Origin: Hyphomicrobiales bacterium
GTDB lineage: Bacteria > Pseudomonadota > Alphaproteobacteria > Rhizobiales > Beijerinckiaceae
DNA length: 14,392 nucleotides
Direction of reading: 5' to 3'
NCBI GenBank assembly: GCA_027489835.1
Contig: JAIXZF010000198.1
Location: forward strand, 1-14,392
Of the stretch, positions 1 through 6,149 are shown piece by piece. The position numbers were made by a program, and so were the translations under genes. Each line of letters begins with the position of its first letter. Within the stretch, counting starts at the first letter, position 1. The notes beneath the pieces were generated by a model. That model had not been told where the DNA came from. It made no database searches and saw only the letters and a program-made list of their open reading frames with translations.

Positions 1-228
1 CCGGCGCCCACCGGGCACGAGGTGGCCGACACACTCGGCGGCATCGCCATTCCGCTGCGCCTCATCACCCCGGCTGGCACGCTGTCGCTGATCTCGACCA
101 CGACCGTCTTCGGCACGCCCGTCGACGTGACGCTGTCCGAGCTGGCGCTCGAGACGTTCTTTCCGGCCGACGACGCTTCGGCCGCGATCCTGCGCGCCTT
201 GGCGGAGGGGGAGCGCCCCGGCGACTAG
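1..228 (+). CDS. C-terminal fragment of an unidentified protein, possibly an XRE/MmyB-type regulator
   Basis: This is an open frame from the first base to a TAG at 226-228, giving about 75 residues with no upstream start in the window, so the gene begins outside it. The visible tail has a short beta-rich part (LRLITPAGTLSLIS, then a TVFGTPVDVTL stretch), followed by a helix (SELALETFFPADDASAAILRAL) and a charged end. The pattern 'GTPxDVTLxELxLExFFPAD' resembles the end of the ligand-binding region in some XRE/MmyB-like transcriptional regulators, but that is recollection of a pattern and not a demonstrated match. No DNA-binding domain is visible because the N-terminus is missing. An ATG-less GTG at 22 is probably internal. 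The gene converges on the NHL-protein gene with overlapping stop codons. Confidence 0.5.
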   Translation, partial: PAPTGHEVADTLGGIAIPLRLITPAGTLSLISTTTVFGTPVDVTLSELALETFFPADDASAAILRALAEGERPGD

Positions 229-1073
229 AGCCTGACGAGACGCGTGATGCGGCTCGGGTTGCCCTCGGCGAGGTAGAGATCGCCGTTCGGCGCGCCGAAG
301 ATGCCGTGGGCGCCGTTCAGCACCGGGCGGCAGCGGCCCAGCCGCGTTCCGTCCGGGGCGAAAACGTGCAGGCACGGCGTCGAATCCACCACATGGATGC
401 GGTCCACCTCATCGCCCCAGATCGACACCGGACGGTAGAGATCCGTCCAGGCCGCGACGAAGCCGCCATCTGCCGTGAAGAGCTGGACCCGGTTCATCAC
501 GCGGTCGACGACCGCCACGCGGCCATCGCGCAGGGCCCACAGCGCATGGGGCTCGCCGAATTCGCCCTGGCCAGATCCGAGCGCGCCCCAGCGCCCGAGG
601 GGACGTCCGTCGGCGCTGAAGCGGTGGACCGAACTGGCCGCATAGCCGTCCGACACGTAGATGTCGCCGGAGGGCGCGACAGCGACATCGCTGGGGTGGT
701 TGAAGGGCGAACCCGGCCGGCCCCGGCCTCCAAGCCCGCCGATGCGCCGGCCGCCGCGATCGAAGATGACGACTTCATGCATGTCGCGGTCGACGATCAG
801 AAGCGAGCCGTCGGGGCCCGGCGTCATCAGATGCGAATCGGCGATCTCCGAGCCGGCGAAGGAGCCGATCTCGCGGCCCGCCGCATCGAGCGCGATCACG
901 CGCGGATCGTCGGCCTGGGTCTGCGAATCGTGCCGGAGCAACACCCGCACGCTGCCGTCGTTCATGACGCAGACATCGCTGACGAAGCCGCCATTCGCCC
1001 GCCAGGAGCCGAAGGGGCGCTCAACCCGGTATTGGCGGTCGCCGAGCGCGACAATCAGGCTGTGGCTGGGCAT
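225..1073 (-). CDS. NHL-repeat beta-propeller protein (peptidyl-hydroxyglycine lyase-like)
   Basis: The product is a 282-residue protein made of repeated blades of about 40-50 residues. Typical NHL units are HPSDVAVAPSGDIYVSDGY followed by VHRFSADGRPLGRWG, then EPHALWALRDGRVAVVDR followed by VQLFTADGGFVAAW. Further degenerate blades occur near the N-terminus (DGSLLIVDRDMHEVVIF) and at the C-terminus (GAPNGDLYLAEG). The architecture resembles the six-bladed propeller of the peptidyl-alpha-hydroxyglycine amidating lyase family. Bacterial relatives are common and mostly uncharacterised, and the lyase activity should not be assumed. No signal peptide or membrane segment is seen, so it is probably cytoplasmic. 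The ATG at 1073 has a GGAG five bases upstream (1079-1082 on the plus strand), which supports this start. It is transcribed divergently from the large operon beginning at 1221 and may share its control region. Confidence 0.8.
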   Translation of the reverse strand: MPSHSLIVALGDRQYRVERPFGSWRANGGFVSDVCVMNDGSVRVLLRHDSQTQADDPRVIALDAAGREIGSFAGSEIADSHLMTPGPDGSLLIVDRDMHEVVIFDRGGRRIGGLGGRGRPGSPFNHPSDVAVAPSGDIYVSDGYAASSVHRFSADGRPLGRWGALGSGQGEFGEPHALWALRDGRVAVVDRVMNRVQLFTADGGFVAAWTDLYRPVSIWGDEVDRIHVVDSTPCLHVFAPDGTRLGRCRPVLNGAHGIFGAPNGDLYLAEGNPSRITRLVRL

Positions 1074-1095
1074 GACGGCTCCGGGACAGACGGGC

Positions 1096-1112
1096 GGCCG
1101 CGCGGCGCGGCC
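1096..1112. promoter_or_regulatory. Perfect 7-bp inverted repeat in the divergent intergenic region
   Basis: GGCCGCG and CGCGGCC face each other across a 3-base spacer. The repeat lies in the 147-nt region between the NHL-protein gene (start 1073, minus) and the SDR gene (start 1221, plus). That is where an operator for a divergent regulator, or a leader hairpin for the minus-strand gene, would be expected. All bases are G or C, so chance occurrence in this GC-rich DNA is not negligible. No convincing -35/-10 pair was found on either strand in this interval. Confidence 0.3.
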
Positions 1113-1220
1113 AAGCTTGAGCGTAAGCGACAGACCCCTCCCCCGGAAAGCGCACTAGGCGCAGGGCCCGATCTGCGGAATGCTGCCGTCCGGATTAACG
1201 GCGCGGGGGGGTCGAGGGGA

Positions 1221-1988
1221 ATGCAGGGCAGGCTGGCGGGACGCATCGCGGTCATCACCGGGGCGGCGTCCGGCATCGGGCAGGCCACGGCCCTTCGCTT
1301 CGCGGCCGAAGGCGCGCGGCTTGCCCTGGTCGACCGGGACGAAGCAGGACTGCGCACGCTCGCGGCGTCGCTCGGGGCGGCCGGCGCCGAGGTCGACGTC
1401 CAGTCTGGCGATGTTGCCGAGGAGGCGACGGTGGAGCGCCATCGCGACGCCATCCTCGCGCGCTTCGGCGGCATCGACGTGCTGTTCGCGGCCGCCGGCT
1501 TCTCGTCTGGCACCAGCGCGCCGGATACGACGCTTGCGGCCTGGGACGCCGTCATCCGCACCAACCTGACCGGCAGCTTCCTGTGGTCCCGCGCGGCGCT
1601 CGCGCCGATGCGCTCTGCCCGCAGCGGTTCGATCATCCTCGTGGGCTCGCAACTCGCATTCGCGGGCGGGCGCGCCAATGCGGCCTACCTCGCGGCCAAG
1701 GGCGGCGTCGTCAGCCTGATGCAGAGCCTCGCGGTGGACCACGCGCCGGAGGGCATCCGCGTCAACGCCGTCATCCCCGGCGCCATCGACACCCCGATGC
1801 TGCGGCGCTCCTTCGCCCGCGCGGCCGAACCCGCCGCCGCGGAGGCGAGGTCCGTCGCGCGCCATCCGCTGGGGCGGCTCGGACGCCCCGAGGAGGTGGC
1901 GGAAGCCGTCCTCTTCCTCGCCAGCGACGCAGCGAGCTTCACCACCGGCGCCTGCCTCCGCGTGGACGGCGGCTGGCTCGCCGGCTGA
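1221..1988 (+). CDS. Short-chain dehydrogenase/reductase (SDR), classical type
   Basis: The product is a 255-residue NAD(P)-dependent oxidoreductase, close to the usual 250 residues for classical SDRs. The cofactor-binding TGAASGIG lies at residues 13-20, and an acidic Asp in LALVDRD (about 38) ends strand beta-2, which favours NAD(H). The catalytic tetrad N115, S143, Y156, K160 is complete with classical spacing. The usual NNAG after beta-4 is AAAG (90-93), a mild deviation. The C-terminal LxVDGGW signature is present. The substrate cannot be read from the sequence; a sugar, polyol or hydroxy acid is possible. The ATG at 1221 fits the start of the Rossmann fold. A G-run at 1205-1211 lies about nine bases upstream and a closer GAGGGG at 1214-1219. 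The frame stays open far upstream, but that part is antisense to the NHL gene. It is the first gene of the plus-strand cluster, 54 bases ahead of the amidase gene. Confidence 0.9.
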   Translation: MQGRLAGRIAVITGAASGIGQATALRFAAEGARLALVDRDEAGLRTLAASLGAAGAEVDVQSGDVAEEATVERHRDAILARFGGIDVLFAAAGFSSGTSAPDTTLAAWDAVIRTNLTGSFLWSRAALAPMRSARSGSIILVGSQLAFAGGRANAAYLAAKGGVVSLMQSLAVDHAPEGIRVNAVIPGAIDTPMLRRSFARAAEPAAAEARSVARHPLGRLGRPEEVAEAVLFLASDAASFTTGACLRVDGGWLAG

Positions 1989-2027
1989 GCTGATCTGGCA
2001 TGCTTCGTGCAAATCTTTCCCCGAACT

Positions 2028-2033
2028 GAGGAG
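2028..2033 (+). promoter_or_regulatory. Ribosome binding site deciding the amidase start
   Basis: GAGGAG lies nine bases before a GTG at 2043. It supports that GTG over the in-frame GTG at 2007, which has no comparable site and would add 12 residues not found at the start of this family. Confidence 0.7.
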
Positions 2034-2042
2034 CCTTCACCC

Positions 2043-2972
2043 GTGCCCCGCATCGTCACAGTGGCCGCGGCCCAGATGGGTCCGATCCAGAAGGCTGATG
2101 ACCGCGCGTCGGTCGTGTCCCGCATGCTCGCGCTGATGGAGATGGCCCATGCGCGCGGCGCGGACTTCATCGTCTATCCGGAGCTCGCGCTCACCACTTT
2201 CTTCCCGCGCTGGCACTACGAGGACCGTGCCGAGGCCGACATCTGGTTCGAGCGCGATATGCCCAACGCGGCCACGAAGCCGCTTTTCGATCGCGCCAGG
2301 GCGCTCGGCATGGGCCTGAGCCTCGGCTATGCGGAGCTGACACCGGACGGGCATCATTTCAACAGCTCCGTCCTCGTCGACCGCGAGGGCAAGCTCGTCG
2401 GGCTTTACCGCAAGATCCACCTGCCTGGCCATGTCGAGTTCGACCCCGAGCGCACGCACCAGCATCTCGAGAAGCGTTATTTCGAGCCGGGCGATCTCGG
2501 CTTTCCCGTCTGGCGCACCATGGGCGGGCTGTTCGGCATGTGCATCTGCAACGACCGCCGCTGGCCCGAAACCTATCGCGAGATGGGCCTGCAGGGCGTC
2601 GAGATGATCGTGCTCGGCTTCAACACGCCTTCGGTCAACAGCCAGCGCGCGGCCGAAGGGCTGGAGGAGCGCCTGTTCCATCACCGCCTGTCGCTCCAGG
2701 CCGGCGCCTACCAGAACGCCACCTGGGTGGTGGCTGTGGCGAAGGCGGGCGTCGAGGACGGCCATCACCTCATGGGCGGCACGCTGATCGTCGATCCCGA
2801 TGGGCACATCGTCGCCGAACTGCCCGGCGAGGACGATGGCGTGCTCGTCCATGCCTGCGACCTCGACGCAACGCGCTTCGGCAAGGAAACGATCTTCGAC
2901 TTCAAGCGCCACCGCCGCATCGAGCATTACGGGCGCATCACGTCTCAGGTCGGCGTGATCGAGCCGGCATGA
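2043..2972 (+). CDS. N-carbamoyl-D-amino acid hydrolase-type amidase (nitrilase superfamily)
   Basis: The product is a 309-residue carbon-nitrogen hydrolase, close to the 304 residues of the Agrobacterium D-carbamoylase. The family's Glu-Lys-Cys triad is present: E47 in VYPELALTTFFPRW, K124 in YRKIHLPGH, and C169 in CICNDRRWPE. The HLEKRYFEPGDLGFPV segment (141-156) and the MQAG/LQAGAYQN region near 220 are also typical of the D-carbamoylase branch, so the match is close along the whole length. Known members hydrolyse N-carbamoyl-D-amino acids to the D-amino acid, CO2 and ammonia in the cytoplasm, usually after a D-hydantoinase. No hydantoinase is visible here, so the native substrate may be another ureido or carbamoyl compound. 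It starts with GTG behind a strong ribosome site, and its stop overlaps the next gene's ATG (ATGA). Confidence 0.9.
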   Translation: MPRIVTVAAAQMGPIQKADDRASVVSRMLALMEMAHARGADFIVYPELALTTFFPRWHYEDRAEADIWFERDMPNAATKPLFDRARALGMGLSLGYAELTPDGHHFNSSVLVDREGKLVGLYRKIHLPGHVEFDPERTHQHLEKRYFEPGDLGFPVWRTMGGLFGMCICNDRRWPETYREMGLQGVEMIVLGFNTPSVNSQRAAEGLEERLFHHRLSLQAGAYQNATWVVAVAKAGVEDGHHLMGGTLIVDPDGHIVAELPGEDDGVLVHACDLDATRFGKETIFDFKRHRRIEHYGRITSQVGVIEPA

Positions 2973-3640
2973 GCGCAGAAGCTCCCTTCACCTGCGCCTT
3001 CGAGACGCTGTCGCCGCAGGAGCGCTACAAGCTCCTGTGCGCCGCCATCGTGCCGAGGCCCATCGCGCTCGTCACTTGCGTATCTGCCGATGGCGTCGTC
3101 AACGCCGCGCCCTACAGCTTCTTCAACGTCTTCTCCGAGACCCCTGCCCTCATCGTGCTCGGCCTCCAGCACCGGGGCGGCCCGGCCGAAGGCGGCTACC
3201 GGCCCAAGGACACCACGCGCAACATCTCCGAGAGCGGCGTCTTCGTCATCAACCTCGTGGACGAGGCGCTGGCGGAGGCGATGAACCTGACCGCCATCGA
3301 CTTCCCGCCCCATGTCAGCGAGATCGAGGCGGCCGGGCTCAGCCTGTCGCCGGGCGTGTCGATCCCCGTTCCGCACATCGCCGAGGCGCCCGTGGCCTTC
3401 GAGTGCCGCAAGACGGTAAGCCTGACATTCGCCCCGCAGCGCGAACTCCTGATCGGCGAGGTCGTGCGCATCCATGCGAGGCCGGGCCTCGTCGATCCCA
3501 AGACGCTGCGCTTCGACCTCGAGGCCTACAAGCCGGTCGGCCGCCTGTTCGGCAACAGCTATGCCCGGCAGTCGGACCGCTTCGACCTGACCCGCGAAAC
3601 CTATGCCGAATGGGCCGCAGCCAGGGGGCTCGCGCCATGA
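2969..3640 (+). CDS. Flavin reductase-family protein (FMN-binding split barrel)
   Basis: The product is a 223-residue protein with a Flavin_Reduct-type domain over roughly residues 20-175. Visible family features are VPRPIALVTCVSADGVVNAAP (about 28-48), followed by YSFFNVFSETPALIVLGL, and KDTTRNI (80-86) for flavin-phosphate contact. A conserved NSYAR-like stretch lies near the C-terminus. Members either reduce free FMN/FAD with NAD(P)H for a partner monooxygenase or bind flavin for their own reaction. This longer form, with the 'PRPIALVT' start, belongs to the group often annotated only as flavin reductase or DIM6/NTAB family. The ATG lies in an ATGA overlap with the amidase stop, and the stop overlaps the epimerase start in the same way, so it is translationally coupled on both sides. 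No classical flavin-dependent two-component oxygenase is seen nearby; the flavoprotein at 4618 is the only candidate partner. Confidence 0.87.
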   Translation: MSAEAPFTCAFETLSPQERYKLLCAAIVPRPIALVTCVSADGVVNAAPYSFFNVFSETPALIVLGLQHRGGPAEGGYRPKDTTRNISESGVFVINLVDEALAEAMNLTAIDFPPHVSEIEAAGLSLSPGVSIPVPHIAEAPVAFECRKTVSLTFAPQRELLIGEVVRIHARPGLVDPKTLRFDLEAYKPVGRLFGNSYARQSDRFDLTRETYAEWAAARGLAP

Positions 3641-4611
3641 GCATCGTCATCTTCGGCGGCGCCGGCTTCGTCGGGCTCAACTTAGCCGGGCGGTTCCTTG
3701 GCGAGGGCAAGGCCGTGACCCTGTTCGATCGCCGCAAGCCCATGGACGCGGCGCTGGCGCGCCTCGGCTCCCTGCCGGGACGCCTGACCATCCTTGCCGG
3801 CGATGTGACCGACGCCGAGGCGGTCCACGCCGCGATCAGGCCGGGCACGGACCTCGTCGTCATGGGCGCTGCCATCACCGCGGATGCGGCGCGCGATGCG
3901 GCCGAGCCCGCCACGATCCTCAACGTCAACCTCGTCTCGCAGATCGCGATGCTGGAAGGCGCGCGGCAGGCCGAAGTCAGGCGCATCATCAACCTCAGCT
4001 CGGCCGCGGCCTATGGCGCGGCTGGCGAGAAGGTCGACCTCCTCACCGAAGACACGCCGGGCGATCCGGCCGGGCTTTACGCCATCACCAAATGGGCCAG
4101 CGAGCGGGTGAGCGCCCGCCTCGGCCAGCTCTGGGGCCTCGACGTGGTCAGCCTCCGCCTCAGCGCCGCGTTCGGACCGTGGGAGCACGCGACCGGCGTG
4201 CGCGACACGCCGAGCCCTCAGGCGCAGATCGTCGCCGCGCTGGAACGGGGCGAGGACGCGATCCTGCCGCGCGCCGGCATCCGCGACTGGACCTACGCGC
4301 TCGACATCGCCGACGCGGTCGCAGCGGTGGCCGCCGCAGGACAACTGGCGCGCCGCACCTATAATGTCAGCGTCGGAGCGCCCTTCCCGGCGCTCGACTG
4401 GGGCAATGCCTATGCGGCGGCGCGGGGCGCGGGGACATGCCGCCTCGCCGAGCCGGGCGAAGCTTCCAATGTCGATTTCTACGGACCGCGCGACCGCGCG
4501 CCGATGTCGCCGGAGGCCCTTGCCCGCGATGTCGGCTGGCGCGCGCCCCATGATCTCGCGGCCTCCGCTGCCCACCTCGCGGCCTGGCGCCGCGCCAACC
4601 CGACGGCCTGA
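3637..4611 (+). CDS. NAD-dependent epimerase/dehydratase-family protein (extended SDR)
   Basis: The product is a 324-residue extended SDR. The Rossmann GGAGFVG is at residues 7-13, and the acidic D31 in LFDRRKP suggests NAD. The active site has the SSAAAYG segment (121-127) and Y148-x3-K152 in YAITKWASE. The region RDWTYALDIADAV matches the conserved substrate-domain signature seen in UDP-sugar epimerases and related dehydrogenases. The family acts on nucleotide sugars, but many members oxidise uronates or other small molecules. In this catabolic-looking operon, and with no sugar-nucleotide or cell-wall genes nearby, a small-molecule dehydrogenase role is at least as likely. The start overlaps the upstream stop (ATGA). 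The stop lies six bases before the flavoprotein gene. Confidence 0.87.
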   Translation: MSIVIFGGAGFVGLNLAGRFLGEGKAVTLFDRRKPMDAALARLGSLPGRLTILAGDVTDAEAVHAAIRPGTDLVVMGAAITADAARDAAEPATILNVNLVSQIAMLEGARQAEVRRIINLSSAAAYGAAGEKVDLLTEDTPGDPAGLYAITKWASERVSARLGQLWGLDVVSLRLSAAFGPWEHATGVRDTPSPQAQIVAALERGEDAILPRAGIRDWTYALDIADAVAAVAAAGQLARRTYNVSVGAPFPALDWGNAYAAARGAGTCRLAEPGEASNVDFYGPRDRAPMSPEALARDVGWRAPHDLAASAAHLAAWRRANPTA

Positions 4612-4617
4612 CAGATT

Positions 4618-6033
4618 ATGACGCTGATGGACGGACTGGAACGGCTGGAAGCACGCGTGGCGAGCGACCTCGCGCGCATCGCCCATCCGCGCGCCGCCTG
4701 GCTGACGCCGCGACGGGCTCCCGACGGAAGTGAGGCGCTCGACGTGGCGATCATCGGCGGCGGCCAGTCGGGCCTCGCCACCGCTTTCGGCCTGATGCGC
4801 AGCATGGTCACCAACATCCTCGTGCTCGACAAGGCTCACGCCGGCCGCGAGGGCCCCTGGCTGACCTATGCGCGCATGCCGACGCTGCGCAGCCCCAAGG
4901 ACTTCACCGGCCCCGACCTCGACATCCCGAGCCTGACCTACCAATCCTGGCATGAGGCCCGCTACGGACAGGCCGCGTGGGAAGCGCTCGACCTCATCAC
5001 GCGGGAAGACTGGGCGCGCTACCTGCAATGGTACCAGCGCGTTACCCGCATCCCCGTCAGGAACGAGGCCGAGGTGACGGACATCGCGCCAGCCGCAGGA
5101 GGCCTCCTCGCGCTGACGGTGCGCACGCCCGGCGGCGATCAGATGCTCCACGCACGCAAGGTCGTGCTCGCCACCGGGCAGGAAGGCATGGGCGGCTGGA
5201 CCATGCCAGCGCCCGTCGCAGAGCTGCCGGCTGAGTTTCGCGCCCATAGCGGCGAGGCCATCGATTTCGCCAGGCTCCGAGGCCGCCGCGTCGCGGTCAT
5301 CGGCGCGGGCGCCTCCGCCTTCGACAATGCAGCGACCGCGCTCGAAGCCGGCGCATCCGAGGTCCGCGTGCTGTGCCGGCGCGCCGAGCCGCAGGTCATC
5401 CAGCCCTATCGCTGGCTCACATTCCGCGGCTTCCTGCGCCATCTGGGCGACCTCGACGATGCCTGGCGCTGGCGCTTCATGAGCCGCATCCTCTCGATGC
5501 GCGAGGGCTTCCCTCAGGCCACCTACGACCGCTGCGCGAGGCACGAGCGCTTCAGCCTGCACACGGCGTCCCCCGTGACGGCCGCGCGCGTGTCGGGCGG
5601 CGCGGTACTGCTGACGGCCGGGTCGGGCGAGATCGAGACCGATTTCGTCATCGCCGCGACCGGCATCGACATCGACCTGAAGGCTAAGACGGAACTCGCG
5701 CGCTTCGCCGGTAACATCGCCTCATGGGCGGATCGTTACACGCCGCCGGATGAAGACCGGGACGATCGGCTCGGCCGCTTTCCCTATCTCTCGGGCGGCT
5801 ACGCGCTGACCGAGAAGCAGCCGGGCGAGACGCCCTGGCTCAGGGACATCCACCTGTTCTCCATCGCATCCACGATGAGCTTCGGCGCCTCCGGCTCCTC
5901 GATCAACGCCATGACGACGGCGGTGCCGCGCCTCGTGCACGGGATCACGCGCGACCTGTTCGGCGACGACGTCGAGCGGCACTGGCAGGCACTGCTCGCC
6001 TATGACGTGCCGCAAGCGGTGGTGAGATCGTGA
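4618..6033 (+). CDS. FAD/NAD(P)-binding flavoprotein, monooxygenase-like
   Basis: The product is a 471-residue protein with two dinucleotide-binding motifs: GGGQSG for FAD at residues 47-52 and GAGASA for NAD(P) at 229-234. HS at 210-211, just before the second motif, and an ATG motif at 347-349 (VIAATGID) match the layout of the FMO/N-hydroxylase class. The full FMO fingerprint FxGxxxHxxx(Y/W) is only partly present (FRAHS). The first 40 residues are a helical extension before the fold. Single-component members of this class oxygenate C, N or S atoms with NADPH and O2. Here an oxidase or dehydrogenase role cannot be excluded. The ATG at 4618 has no clear ribosome site; ATG at 4627 is an alternative. 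Either start would depend on coupling to the epimerase gene six bases upstream. It is followed by the 116-nt gap before the transporter genes. Confidence 0.82.
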   Translation: MTLMDGLERLEARVASDLARIAHPRAAWLTPRRAPDGSEALDVAIIGGGQSGLATAFGLMRSMVTNILVLDKAHAGREGPWLTYARMPTLRSPKDFTGPDLDIPSLTYQSWHEARYGQAAWEALDLITREDWARYLQWYQRVTRIPVRNEAEVTDIAPAAGGLLALTVRTPGGDQMLHARKVVLATGQEGMGGWTMPAPVAELPAEFRAHSGEAIDFARLRGRRVAVIGAGASAFDNAATALEAGASEVRVLCRRAEPQVIQPYRWLTFRGFLRHLGDLDDAWRWRFMSRILSMREGFPQATYDRCARHERFSLHTASPVTAARVSGGAVLLTAGSGEIETDFVIAATGIDIDLKAKTELARFAGNIASWADRYTPPDEDRDDRLGRFPYLSGGYALTEKQPGETPWLRDIHLFSIASTMSFGASGSSINAMTTAVPRLVHGITRDLFGDDVERHWQALLAYDVPQAVVRS

Positions 6034-6047
6034 AGGGCGGGAGCGGG

Positions 6048-6084
6048 GCCATGGCATGCGCCTTGCTAACCTTCACGCCATGGC
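6048..6084. promoter_or_regulatory. Two copies of an 8-bp palindrome in the gap before the transporter genes
   Basis: GCCATGGC occurs at 6048-6055 and again at 6077-6084, 29 bases apart. A smaller inverted repeat GCTTG-C-CAAGC follows at 6086-6096. All lie in the only substantial gap (6034-6149) of the operon, upstream of the binding-protein gene. They could be paired operator sites for an internal promoter, which would allow the transporter genes to be controlled separately. No clear -10 element was recognised, so this is suggestive only. Confidence 0.3.
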
Positions 6085-6149
6085 GGCTTGCCAAGCGAGG
6101 CAGGGTCGCGGACAGTCTGCAAGAGTTCTACCGGGGGAAAATGGACATC

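Noticed and set aside
306..1220. Long in-frame extension upstream of the SDR ATG (about 305 residues)
   Set aside because: It lies antisense to the NHL-repeat gene, shows no domain, and the SDR fold begins properly at the ATG at 1221.
2007..2042. Earlier GTG start for the amidase
   Set aside because: It has no ribosome site, and the added 12 residues are not family-like. The GTG at 2043 has GAGGAG at ideal spacing.
3682..5562. 626-codon open frame on the minus strand
   Set aside because: It is antisense to the epimerase and flavoprotein genes, which have clear motifs. The Arg/Gly/Ala-rich product without domains is typical of open antisense frames in GC-rich DNA.
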